DNA of 9,478 bases from an uncultured Clostridia bacterium (GCA_944393305.1 CALXZS010000043.1:1-9478), one strand, 5' to 3'; shown: positions 1 to 6,932, counted from the first letter of the stretch. Notes: a model not told the origin generated them from the sequence alone. Program-made: numbers and translations.

Positions 1-17
1 AAGAAAGAGGTGCAAAT

Positions 18-383
18 ATGGCTCGTATAGCAGGAGTAGATCTACCTAAGGAAAAAAGAGTAGAAATAGGACTAACATACATTTATGGTATAGGTTTAAA
101 AAGTTCTCAAAAAATACTAAAAGAAGCTGGAGTAAATCCAGACACTAGAGTAAAAGACCTAACAGCAGAACAAGAACAAGCTATTAGAAAAGCAATGGCT
201 GATTACACTGTTGAAGGTGATTTAAGAAGAGAAGTAGCTTTAAACATCAAACAATTAGTAGAAATGGGATGTTATAGAGGATTAAGACATAGAAGAGGTC
301 TTCCAGTAAGAGGACAAAGAACAAAAACAAATGCTAGAACAAGAAAAGGACCAAGAAAATTGGTTAGCAAGAGTAAAAAATAA
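18..383 (+). CDS. rpsM: 30S ribosomal protein S13
   Basis: S13 sits in the head of the 30S subunit, where it contacts the P-site tRNA and forms bridges to the 50S subunit. The 121-residue product has the usual length and opens with the family start MARIAGVDLP. A helix-two-turn-helix segment follows, with the motif YGIG at about residues 23-26. The conserved basic C-terminal stretch includes GLRHRRGLPVRGQRTKTNAR and ends in a lysine-rich tail that reaches toward tRNA. The ATG start is preceded by an AAGAGGTG-like Shine-Dalgarno sequence at 5-12. This is the first complete gene in the window. In Firmicutes it normally follows infA and rpmJ, which would lie upstream of the window. It is followed after 25 bases by rpsK and is presumably co-transcribed with it. 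Confidence 0.98.
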   Translation: MARIAGVDLPKEKRVEIGLTYIYGIGLKSSQKILKEAGVNPDTRVKDLTAEQEQAIRKAMADYTVEGDLRREVALNIKQLVEMGCYRGLRHRRGLPVRGQRTKTNARTRKGPRKLVSKSKK

Positions 384-408
384 TTAAGTTTTTAGGAAGG
401 AGAAAAAA

Positions 409-807
409 ATGGCTATAAAGTCTGGAAAGAAAACTACAACTAGAAGAAAAGTAAACAAACACATTGAAAGTGGAAAAGCACATATTCATTCTAGTTTTAA
501 TAATACAATAGTTACAATATCAGATGTTCAAGGAAATGTTTTATCATGGGCAAGTGCTGGAGGACTAGGATTCAAAGGTTCAAGAAAAAGCACACCATTT
601 GCAGCTGGTGAAGTTGCTGAAACAGCAGCAAAAGCAGCTATGGAACATGGATTAAAAACAGTAGAAGTATTTGTTAAAGGCCCTGGAGCAGGACGTGAAT
701 CTGCAATAAGAGCTTTACAAACAGCAGGATTAGAAATTACATCAATAAAAGATGTAACACCAATCCCACATAATGGTTGTAGACCACCAAAAAGAAGAAG
801 AGTTTAA
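409..807 (+). CDS. rpsK: 30S ribosomal protein S11
   Basis: S11 is a platform protein of the 30S subunit that binds 16S rRNA near the mRNA exit region. The 132-residue product has normal family length. The basic N-terminal tail (about residues 1-18) leads into the conserved HIHSSFNNTIVTISD core. The glycine-rich WASAGGLGFKGSRKSTPFAA segment and the GPGAGRESAIRAL segment follow. The C-terminus IPHNGCRPPKRRRV contains the Asn-Gly pair that is known to become isoaspartate in some bacterial S11 proteins. The ATG is placed by AAGGAG at 397-402, six bases upstream. The gene lies between rpsM and rpsD in the standard Firmicutes order. Confidence 0.98.
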   Translation: MAIKSGKKTTTRRKVNKHIESGKAHIHSSFNNTIVTISDVQGNVLSWASAGGLGFKGSRKSTPFAAGEVAETAAKAAMEHGLKTVEVFVKGPGAGRESAIRALQTAGLEITSIKDVTPIPHNGCRPPKRRRV

Positions 808-830
808 TTCTAAAATGAGGAGGAAAGAAA

Positions 831-1457
831 ATGTCAAGATATAAGGACGAACAGTGTCGTATCTGCCGTAGAGAAGGACAAAAGATATTCTTAAGAGGCG
901 AAAGATCTGACACAGATAAATGTAGCATCAACAGAAGAGACTATGCTCCAGGACAAAATGGACAAAAAAAATCAAAACTTTCTGAATATGGTACTCAATT
1001 AAGAGAAAAGCAAAAAACAAAGTCATTCTATGGTGTTGGAGAAAAACAATTCAGAAAATACTTTGATATGGCTTCAAAAACAAAAGGTAAAACTGGTGAA
1101 GTTTTATTACAATTACTAGAAAGTAGACTAGACAATGTTGTATATAGATTAGGATTTGCTAGTTCAAGATCACAAGCTAGAATGTTAGTAACACATGGAG
1201 CATTCGATGTAAATGGAAAAAAAGTAAATATTCCATCATATATAATCAAAGCTGGAGATGTAATTTCAGTTAGAGAAATCAAAAAAGACAATGGAACAAT
1301 AAAACATGCTTTAGAAGTAAATTCAGCAAGACCAGTTCCAACATGGCTAGAAAAAGATGCCGAAAAATTAAGTGGTAAAGTAGTTAGACTTGCAGGTAGA
1401 GAAGATATTGATCTACCAGTAGAAGAACATTTAATAGTAGAGCTTTACTCTAAATAA
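831..1457 (+). CDS. rpsD: 30S ribosomal protein S4
   Basis: S4 is a primary 16S rRNA-binding protein that nucleates 30S assembly; in several bacteria it also represses its own synthesis. The product is 208 residues, the usual length. The N-terminal zinc-type region keeps Cys9, Cys12 and Cys31. The position that is normally the third cysteine (GERC in many relatives) is Ser26 here, in GERSDTDKC. The S4 RNA-binding domain follows at about residues 95-160, with the RLDNVVYRLGFASSRSQARM signature. The ATG is set by AGGAGG at 818-823, seven bases upstream. Placement between rpsK and rpoA is typical of Firmicutes. The 55-base gap to rpoA shows only a weak four-pair hairpin (1478-1491) and no convincing regulatory element. 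Confidence 0.97.
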   Translation: MSRYKDEQCRICRREGQKIFLRGERSDTDKCSINRRDYAPGQNGQKKSKLSEYGTQLREKQKTKSFYGVGEKQFRKYFDMASKTKGKTGEVLLQLLESRLDNVVYRLGFASSRSQARMLVTHGAFDVNGKKVNIPSYIIKAGDVISVREIKKDNGTIKHALEVNSARPVPTWLEKDAEKLSGKVVRLAGREDIDLPVEEHLIVELYSK

Positions 1458-1512
1458 TGATTGAAATATTTATATAAGAGAGATTATTCTCATAAATTAT
1501 TAGGAGGTAAAA

Positions 1513-2460
1513 ATGATAGAATTTGAAAAGCCAAATATTAAATGCTTAGAGATAGACAATGAGAAAAATTATGCAAAATTTGTATGTGAACCACTAGAGC
1601 GTGGATATGGTATAACTATCGGAAATTCTTTAAGAAGAATACTACTTTCATCATTACCAGGATGTGCATTAAAAAGTGTTAAGATAGATGGTGCTCAACA
1701 CGAATTTACTACAATACCAGATGTTGTAGAAGATGTTCCAGAATTAATACTTAACCTAAAAATGGTAAGAATTAAAATGGACAAAAATGAAGAAAAAACA
1801 TTAAGAATAGATTTCGATGGTGAAGGAGAAGTAACCGCCGGAGATATTATTACTGATGGAACAGTTGAAGTATTAAATCCAGACCTACATATTGCAACAG
1901 TTTCTAAAGGTGGAAAACTACATATGGAAATGACAGCAGATATGGGAAGAGGATATAATACAGCTGAAAAAAATAAAGTTCCAAACCAACCTATTGGAGT
2001 TATTGCAATAGACTCAATATATTCTCCTGTAAAAAAAGTAAATTATGCAGTAGAAAATACTAGAGTTGGTCAAATGGTTGATTATGATAAACTTACAATA
2101 GAATTATGGACTGATGGAAGTTTAAAACCATATGAAGCATTAAGTTTAGCTGCTAAAGTTCTAACAGAACATTTAAAACTATTTGTAGATTTATCTGAAA
2201 CTGCAAAAAATACTCAAATAATGATTGAAAAAGAAGAAAATAAAAAAGAGAAAATTCTAGAAATGCCTATTGAAGAACTTGAGTTATCTGTAAGATCATT
2301 CAATTGCTTAAAGAGATCAGGAATTTCAACAGTTGAAGATTTAGCTAACAAAACAGAAACAGATATGATGAAAGTTAAAAACTTAGGTAAAAAATCTTTA
2401 GATGAAGTAATTGCAAAATTACATGACTTAGGCTTAGATTTGGCTAAAGAAGAAGAATAG
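1513..2460 (+). CDS. rpoA: DNA-directed RNA polymerase subunit alpha
   Basis: The alpha subunit dimerises to start assembly of RNA polymerase, and its C-terminal domain contacts UP-element DNA and activators. The 315-residue product has typical length. The N-terminal domain (about 1-230) includes GYGITIGNSLRRILLSSLPG, the dimerisation and beta-contact helix. A charged linker rich in Glu and Lys spans about 232-250. The C-terminal domain (about 252-310) includes VRSFNCLKRSGI, where Arg261 corresponds to the DNA-contacting arginine 265 of E. coli, and NLGKKSLDEV. The ATG follows AGGAGG (1502-1507) at a five-base distance. The gene lies between rpsD and rplQ as expected. Confidence 0.98.
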   Translation: MIEFEKPNIKCLEIDNEKNYAKFVCEPLERGYGITIGNSLRRILLSSLPGCALKSVKIDGAQHEFTTIPDVVEDVPELILNLKMVRIKMDKNEEKTLRIDFDGEGEVTAGDIITDGTVEVLNPDLHIATVSKGGKLHMEMTADMGRGYNTAEKNKVPNQPIGVIAIDSIYSPVKKVNYAVENTRVGQMVDYDKLTIELWTDGSLKPYEALSLAAKVLTEHLKLFVDLSETAKNTQIMIEKEENKKEKILEMPIEELELSVRSFNCLKRSGISTVEDLANKTETDMMKVKNLGKKSLDEVIAKLHDLGLDLAKEEE

Positions 2461-2471
2461 TTCATAAAAAA

Positions 2472-2479
2472 GGAAGGTG
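2472..2479 (+). promoter_or_regulatory. Ribosome binding site that decides the rplQ start
   Basis: GGAAGGTG lies six bases before the GTG at 2486. The alternative upstream GTG at 2477 falls inside this site and would have no spacing, so the shorter form starting MINRKLGR is preferred. Confidence 0.75.
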
Positions 2480-2485
2480 AAAAAA

Positions 2486-3007
2486 GTGATAAATAGAAAA
2501 TTAGGTAGAACAACAGATATAAGACTAGCAATGCTTAAAAATTTATCAACAGACTTAATCTGGCATGAGCAAATAGAAACAACAGAAGCTAGAGCAAAAG
2601 AAGTAAAAGCAATAGTTGATAGCTTAATTTCCTTAGCAGTAAAAGAAAAAGATAACTTTGAAGAAGTTGAAGTAAAAGTTACAAAAGCAAAACTTGATAG
2701 CAAAGGAAATAAAGAAACAGAACTAGTGAAGAGCAAAAATGGAAAAGAATTCCTAAAAGTTGTAAAAGAAACAAAAATGGAAAAAAGACAAAAAGACATG
2801 CCATCAAGATTAAATGCTAGAAGAAAAATGATGACAAAATTAAATAAAGTAAAAGATACAGAAGGAACTCCAATAGACTTAACAGATAAATTATTTAATA
2901 GTATAGCACCAAGATATACAGGTAGAGTTGGTGGATATACACAAATAATTAAGAAAGGTCAACGTAGAGGAGACGGAGCAGAAACTGTAATATTAAAATT
3001 AGTTTAA
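2486..3007 (+). CDS. rplQ: 50S ribosomal protein L17, with lineage-type insertion
   Basis: L17 lies near the polypeptide exit side of the 50S subunit. I chose the GTG at 2486, giving 173 residues beginning MINRKLGRTTDIR. This matches the family start, and GGAAGGTG at 2472-2479 sits as a Shine-Dalgarno sequence six bases upstream. A GTG at 2477 in the same frame would add three residues but lies inside that site. Conserved blocks are RKLGRT at 4-9, IETTEARAKEV at 30-40 and the C-terminal GGYTQIIKKGQRRGDGAETV. Between residues about 53 and 105 there is a charged insertion of roughly 50 residues, absent from the roughly 120-residue B. subtilis protein. From memory, some Clostridia carry a similar insertion, so it looks lineage-specific rather than an error. 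This is the last gene of the ribosomal operon. Confidence 0.96.
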   Translation: MINRKLGRTTDIRLAMLKNLSTDLIWHEQIETTEARAKEVKAIVDSLISLAVKEKDNFEEVEVKVTKAKLDSKGNKETELVKSKNGKEFLKVVKETKMEKRQKDMPSRLNARRKMMTKLNKVKDTEGTPIDLTDKLFNSIAPRYTGRVGGYTQIIKKGQRRGDGAETVILKLV

Positions 3008-3013
3008 TTTTCA

Positions 3014-3115
3014 ATTGGGGACGGTCCTTAAATGAAAATTTACAAATACTTATTATAAAAAAAATAGGTATGCAAGTGAGCATACTTATTTTTTTGATTA
3101 AGGACCGTCCCTAAT
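3014..3115. repeat. Small inverted-repeat element (REP/MITE-like) around the rplQ terminator
   Basis: The 14 bases GGGACGGTCCTTAA at 3018-3031 recur as a perfect inverted copy at 3098-3111. Pairing extends outward by a G-T pair and three A-T pairs to 3014 and 3115. Each arm also holds its own odd-length palindrome, GGAC-G-GTCC. A terminator hairpin lies in the centre. The GC-rich arms stand out sharply from the surrounding DNA. From memory, GGGGACGGT-type motifs recur in many Firmicutes genomes near IS200-like (RAYT-type) transposases, which suggests a non-autonomous repeat. No transposase is present here. Mobility is inferred; the symmetry is seen directly. Confidence 0.7.
3057..3095 (+). 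terminator. Intrinsic terminator after rplQ
   Basis: A 16-pair stem with a six-base loop (3074-3079) is formed by 3058-3073 and 3080-3095, with a single G-U pair. It has an A-run on the left and seven T on the right, so it could work in both directions. It closes the ribosomal operon and insulates recN. It is nested inside the inverted-repeat pair 3018-3031 and 3098-3111. Confidence 0.85.
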
Positions 3116-3133
3116 CAAAAAAATAAAAAACTC

Positions 3134-3162
3134 TTGACAATCCAAACAAATGTATGTATAAT
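3134..3162 (+). promoter_or_regulatory. Sigma-A promoter of recN
   Basis: TTGACA at 3134-3139 and TATAAT at 3157-3162 are both perfect consensus hexamers, separated by 17 bases. Transcription would begin near 3169, leaving a leader of about 30 bases before recN. An open frame can be read from 3134, but the promoter overlaps it, which argues that translation really begins at 3200. Confidence 0.9.
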
Positions 3163-3172
3163 ATCTAAAGAT

Positions 3173-3186
3173 AAAACAAAAGTTTG
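3173..3186. promoter_or_regulatory. Possible LexA-type operator before recN
   Basis: The dyad AAAAC-AAAA-GTTTG has the AAC-N4-GTT geometry of Gram-positive SOS boxes (B. subtilis consensus CGAAC-N4-GTTCG) and matches that consensus at seven of ten positions. It lies between the expected transcription start and the ribosome binding site, where a repressor could act. recN is a classic SOS gene, which raises the prior. In DNA this AT-rich a chance match is quite possible. Confidence 0.3.
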
Positions 3187-3188
3187 CG

Positions 3189-3194
3189 AGGAGG
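3189..3194 (+). promoter_or_regulatory. Ribosome binding site that decides the recN start
   Basis: A perfect AGGAGG sits five bases before the ATG at 3200. It selects this start over the in-frame TTG at 3134, which lies within the promoter -35 element. Confidence 0.9.
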
Positions 3195-3199
3195 ATTAT

Positions 3200-4819
3200 A
3201 TGATAACAACTTTACATATAAAAAATATAGGTATTATAGATGATTTAAGTATAGAATTAGGAGAAGGTTTTAATGTACTTACAGGAGAAACAGGTGCAGG
3301 TAAAACATTAATAATTGACGCTATTAATATAATCTCAGGTGGAAGATTTTCAAAAGAAATGATAAGAAAAGGAGAAAACTATTCATTTATAGAAATGAAC
3401 CTGTACTTACCAGAAAATCCAATAGCAATTGAAAATAATATAATTGTGAGTAGAGAAATTCATTCAAATGGAAGAAATTCATGCAAAATAAATGGTAGAC
3501 TTGTGACACTAACTGAACTTAAAGAATTTATGAATAATATAATAGATGTGCATGGTCAGAATGATAATCAAAAAATATTAAATCCAAAATATCATATAAA
3601 ATATTTAGATAATTTTGCTGGTAAAGAATTATTAAATATAAAAGATGAATATAAAAAATTATATAAAGAAAATGTATTATTAAAAAAAGAATTAAAAGAA
3701 AACCTAGGTGATGATAAAGAAAAGCAAAGAAAATTGGATTTATTGCAATATCAATTTGATGAAATAGATGGAGCAAATTTAAAAGAAAATGAAGAAGAAG
3801 AATTAGAAGAAAAAAGAAAAGTATTTATGAATTCAGAAAAAATAGGAAAAGCACTTAATCAAGCAGATATTTCACTTGGAGAAGGGGCAATAGATAAAAT
3901 AAATGAAGCAATAAAGTCAATAGAAAAAATAAGTGATATAGATAAAAAATACGAAGATAAATTGTGCGAATTAAAAAGTATATATTATGAAATACAAGAA
4001 TTATCTAGAGATATTTCATCAATGAATTCAGACATGTATTTTGATGAAAATGAAAGAAATGAAGTAGAAGAAAGACTAGACTTAATATCTTCTTTAAAAA
4101 GAAAATATGGAAATAGTACAAAAGAAATATTAGAATATAAAGATGAAATAGAAAAAGAAATAGAAAGAATAAACAATTTAGAAACATATAATGAGAAAAT
4201 AAGAGAAAAAATATATAATTTAGAGAAAGAAATGAAAAAATTAGCAGACAAAATGCATGATTTAAGAATGAAAGTATCAGATGAATTAAATTTGAAAATA
4301 AATAAAGAACTTTCAGACTTAGAAATGCCAAATGCAAGATTTATAACTAATATAATAAAAACAGAATATAATAAAAATGGAATAGATGAAGTAGAATTCT
4401 TTATTTCAACTAATATTGGAGAGGATTCAAAACCACTTGCTAAAATAGCATCAGGAGGAGAAATGTCAAGAATAATGTTAGCAATAAAAACAGTATTGGC
4501 TAATACAGACAGTACACCAGTATTAATATTTGATGAAATAGATACAGGAATAAGTGGAAATGCGGCGAAATCTGTTGGAGAAAAATTAAAAATAATAGGC
4601 AAGAGTCATCAAGTATTATGCATAACACACCAACCAAGTATTGCAGCTAAGGGAGATGTAAACTTCTTTATAAGCAAAAAATCAAAAGATGGTAGAACAT
4701 TTACTAATGTCAGAAAATTAAATGAAGAAGAAATAATAAATGAAGTTGCTAGAATAGCTAATGGAGAAATAACTGAAATAGCTAGAAAGCATGCTTTAGA
4801 ACTTAGAAAAACAGCTTAA
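3200..4819 (+). CDS. recN: DNA repair protein RecN
   Basis: RecN is a cytoplasmic SMC-like ATPase that acts early in double-strand break repair and promotes DNA end tethering together with RecA. From the ATG at 3200 the product is 539 residues, close to the usual 550-575. The N-terminus has the family form LHIKNIGIIDDLSIELGEGF. Walker A, GETGAGKT, is at 29-36. The middle (about 155-365) is a charged, Glu/Lys-rich antiparallel coiled coil. The ABC-type signature ASGGEMSR starts at about 417, and Walker B LIFDEIDTGISG carries Asp445 and Glu446. ITHQPSIAAKGD follows as the switch region. The gene has its own promoter and a possible SOS-type dyad. A minor hydrolase gene follows 30 bases downstream, probably on the same transcript. 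Confidence 0.96.
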   Translation: MITTLHIKNIGIIDDLSIELGEGFNVLTGETGAGKTLIIDAINIISGGRFSKEMIRKGENYSFIEMNLYLPENPIAIENNIIVSREIHSNGRNSCKINGRLVTLTELKEFMNNIIDVHGQNDNQKILNPKYHIKYLDNFAGKELLNIKDEYKKLYKENVLLKKELKENLGDDKEKQRKLDLLQYQFDEIDGANLKENEEEELEEKRKVFMNSEKIGKALNQADISLGEGAIDKINEAIKSIEKISDIDKKYEDKLCELKSIYYEIQELSRDISSMNSDMYFDENERNEVEERLDLISSLKRKYGNSTKEILEYKDEIEKEIERINNLETYNEKIREKIYNLEKEMKKLADKMHDLRMKVSDELNLKINKELSDLEMPNARFITNIIKTEYNKNGIDEVEFFISTNIGEDSKPLAKIASGGEMSRIMLAIKTVLANTDSTPVLIFDEIDTGISGNAAKSVGEKLKIIGKSHQVLCITHQPSIAAKGDVNFFISKKSKDGRTFTNVRKLNEEEIINEVARIANGEITEIARKHALELRKTA

Positions 4820-4849
4820 ATAAGTTGTGAAAATAGAAAGGAAATCATA

Positions 4850-5641
4850 ATGTGGGGAGCAGTAATTGGAGATATAGCTGGTTCGATATATGAATATGAG
4901 CAAATAAAAAGTATTAAACCAGTGAAAATAGAGCAAATAATACCTGAAAATGGATTTTTCAGTGATGATACAATATTAACAATTGCTATATTAGATGCTA
5001 TTCAAAATGATAGGAATTATGAAAAATATTTAAGAGAATATGGTCAAAAATATATTAAATATAAACCAAGTTTTTCACCATATTTTAAATCATCATTTGC
5101 ACCGGGATTTATAAAATGGCTAAATCATGAAAATGATGGAAAAAGTGTAGGAAATGGAGCAATGATGAGAGTATCTCCAATTGGATATATGTTTAATACA
5201 GAAAAAGAAGTAATAGAAAATGTAGAAAGAGCAACAAAACCATCACATGATTCAATGGAAGCTATTGAATGTTCAAAAATTGTAGCATTAATAATATTTT
5301 ATGCAAGAAAAGGTTATACTAAAAAACAAATATTAAAAACCTTAAATTTAAAATTAGAAATAAAACCATTTGAAAAATTTAATTCCACATGTAGCCAAAC
5401 AATAAATAATTGTTTGTGTTCTTTATTTGCTTCAAATAGTTTTGAAGAAAGTATAAAAAGAGTATTATTATTTGGAGGAGATACTGATACTAATGCATGT
5501 ATTGTTGGCTCTATGGCAGAAGCAATGTATGGTATAAATCCAGAATTAATAAGTAAGGCTAAAACAAAAATACCGAAAGAATTTTTTGAAATATTAGACA
5601 GGGCATATAAAATAAGTGTAAAAGATGAAATAGATAGATAA
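4850..5641 (+). CDS. ADP-ribosylglycohydrolase family protein
   Basis: Members of this family (DraG/ARH fold) remove ADP-ribose from protein side chains or cleave related ADP-ribosyl compounds, using a binuclear magnesium centre. The 263-residue product begins with the family motif GAVIGDIAGSIYEY. The metal-binding acidic motif Ser38-Asp39-Asp40-Thr41 (FSDDTILT) follows. GNGAMMRVSPIG lies at 101-112. The second metal motif GDTDTN is at 210-215 and leads into ACIVGSMAEAMYG. All key acidic residues appear intact, so an active enzyme is likely. No signal peptide or membrane segment is visible, so it is probably cytoplasmic. The start ATG follows AAAGG at a modest distance. The natural substrate cannot be told: no ADP-ribosyltransferase or nitrogenase gene is in the window. 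It probably shares the recN transcript and ends at a strong terminator. Confidence 0.9.
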   Translation: MWGAVIGDIAGSIYEYEQIKSIKPVKIEQIIPENGFFSDDTILTIAILDAIQNDRNYEKYLREYGQKYIKYKPSFSPYFKSSFAPGFIKWLNHENDGKSVGNGAMMRVSPIGYMFNTEKEVIENVERATKPSHDSMEAIECSKIVALIIFYARKGYTKKQILKTLNLKLEIKPFEKFNSTCSQTINNCLCSLFASNSFEESIKRVLLFGGDTDTNACIVGSMAEAMYGINPELISKAKTKIPKEFFEILDRAYKISVKDEIDR

Positions 5642-5685
5642 AAAAAGCAAGCACTCTCGAGAAGACTCGTGAGTACTTGCTTTTT
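5642..5685. terminator. Bidirectional intrinsic terminator
   Basis: A 20-position stem (5642-5661 with 5666-5685) has two mismatches and the four-base loop AAGA. It is flanked by an A-run on one side and a T-run on the other, so it can stop transcription from both strands. It serves the ADP-ribosylglycohydrolase gene on the plus strand and the convergent 291-residue gene on the minus strand, whose stop codon is only 12 bases away. It marks the left edge of the high-GC cassette. Confidence 0.9.
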
Positions 5686-5697
5686 ATGACCGACTAC

Positions 5698-6573
5698 TCA
5701 GAACTTGTCGAAGTAGCTTTGAAGAATAGAATTCTCAAAGACTACTTGAATCGTTTTGTCCGAGTGTTGTTCGAGAAAATCATAAATGATTTTGAATCGA
5801 ATTAAGACTCTAATGAGTTTTAGCGGAAGTTCATCAAACTCTTTGGAGGTGATGAACTTTGCAACTAAAACCTGAAGCGTTTCAGTTTCCGGGCAAATCA
5901 CATCTTTGGGAATGGAGTGGTCACATTCGACTTCAATATTACTGTTATACACCCAAATTGTGATTGGGGTTTCAGAAAGTTGTTGCCGAATATTTGCCAA
6001 TTCCGTTCTCTTTTGGTGTAAATCAATATTGACGTTTTCTTTTTCAGAAGTCAAATTATTGATTGCCGATACTACTCTTTGAACAGTAGTCAGATGTAAT
6101 TGCAATTCTTGTTTCAATTTTGCTATTTCCTGTTGAACAGGCAATAACTTCCTCGTTTCTTCCCGAATTGCTCTGCATAAATTGCTGTGCAATTTTTCCA
6201 AAGCAATAGTTTCAGCACTAAGGGATTCTTCCTCCGCTTTCAGTTCAGTAGAATTCGGATTGAAAATAGTAACCGAGATTTCTTCTTCCTGAGGTTCTGA
6301 AGTTTCGACAGGAATCAAATTGGTGGAAACTTGCTTCTTTTTGGCGGAGTCATGGAAACAGCTACGTTTCAACTCCATCCAAATCTTTTCAAGCTGACTT
6401 CTTCTACTGTAAAGCATCTTGACTCTTTTCCGAAATTCATCAAGAGTCAAATGATATACAGCAAGGATTTCATCAATAGGAGTTCTCCGCTTGATGAACA
6501 TCCGAATATCTTTTCTAGATAAAGATTTCGGATCCTTTTCCTTTACAGCAATATTATCTGTTGTCAGTGTCAT
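5698..6573 (-). CDS. Unrecognised HTH/coiled-coil protein of the cassette (gene A)
   Basis: I do not recognise this 291-residue protein. Residues about 17-55 look like a degenerate helix-turn-helix (RKDIRMFIKRR, then PIDEILAVYHLTLDEFRKRV). A Ser/Pro/Glu-rich linker spans about 75-112. A helical, Gln/Glu/Leu-rich segment at about 112-202 is probably a coiled coil. The last 90 residues look globular, with hydrophobic patterning such as ITIWVYNSNIEV and LKLIRVLIRFKIIYDFL. No catalytic motif, signal peptide or membrane helix is seen. The start ATG overlaps the end of the upstream HTH gene by 20 bases and has GGAGGT five bases before it, so the two are probably translationally coupled. The layout recalls plasmid KfrA-type proteins (HTH plus coiled coil), but only in broad shape. 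The gene uses the window's only TGA stop, and its base composition is richer in GC than its native neighbours. Confidence 0.8.
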   Translation of the reverse strand: MTLTTDNIAVKEKDPKSLSRKDIRMFIKRRTPIDEILAVYHLTLDEFRKRVKMLYSRRSQLEKIWMELKRSCFHDSAKKKQVSTNLIPVETSEPQEEEISVTIFNPNSTELKAEEESLSAETIALEKLHSNLCRAIREETRKLLPVQQEIAKLKQELQLHLTTVQRVVSAINNLTSEKENVNIDLHQKRTELANIRQQLSETPITIWVYNSNIEVECDHSIPKDVICPETETLQVLVAKFITSKEFDELPLKLIRVLIRFKIIYDFLEQHSDKTIQVVFENSILQSYFDKF

Positions 6574-6925
6574 TTTCTACCTCCTCAACAATTTCCGCTA
6601 TTTGTGTGTTTACCTTATCACAGAGCGCTAAAATCTCTGTGATTGTAGATTCGACATCCTCTACTTTGGGAGGAGGGGTGTTGTCATGGAGTTTGCATAA
6701 ATGAGAACTGTGCTTACTGGATTTTCTTGTCAGTAATTCAGATCTGCACATATTGTTCTCCTTGGCTATTGCTTCCAACCGATGGTAAACGGTGGTTGGA
6801 TGCAAACCAGCTTTCTGCGCAATTTCCTTCACCGACATACCCTCTTCAAAAAAGAGATGGATGTAATTCCTTTCCAACCACAATACCCTTTCAGAGAATT
6901 TGGTGGATTTAGTCTGTTTGGTCAT
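6554..6925 (-). CDS. Small helix-turn-helix protein, likely cassette regulator (gene B)
   Basis: This 123-residue protein is a putative DNA-binding regulator. The start at 6925 is set by AGGAGG at 6933-6938, seven bases upstream; a longer in-frame reading would run back through the promoter. A leading helix (about 12-27, ERVLWLERNYIHLFFEEG) precedes a clear HTH: SVKEIAQKAG at 31-40, then the recognition helix PTTVYHRLEAIA at 43-54. A polar Ser/His/Pro-rich linker spans about 65-88. An acidic amphipathic helix (about 90-118) could mediate oligomerisation or contact the partner protein. The gene overlaps gene A by 20 bases and is transcribed away from the basic-protein gene. It may control the shared intergenic region, which is inference. 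No family beyond generic HTH is claimed. Confidence 0.85.
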   Translation of the reverse strand: MTKQTKSTKFSERVLWLERNYIHLFFEEGMSVKEIAQKAGLHPTTVYHRLEAIAKENNMCRSELLTRKSSKHSSHLCKLHDNTPPPKVEDVESTITEILALCDKVNTQIAEIVEEVENDTDNR

Positions 6926-6932
6926 AAAAGAA

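Noticed and set aside
1478..1491. Hairpin between rpsD and rpoA as an S4 regulatory site or terminator
   Set aside because: Only four pairs (GAGA with TCTC) in AT-rich DNA, with no T-run. The genes on both sides belong to one operon.
3134..3199. N-terminal extension of recN from a TTG at 3134
   Set aside because: The stretch contains the perfect -35 and -10 of the recN promoter, and AGGAGG places the start at 3200. The extra 22 residues do not resemble RecN.
3985..4602. Long minus-strand open frame inside recN
   Set aside because: It is rich in Phe, Ser, Ile and Leu, typical of the antisense of an AT-rich Lys/Glu coiled coil, and lacks a ribosome site or domain. Other antisense frames in rpsD, rplQ and lysS were dropped for the same reason.
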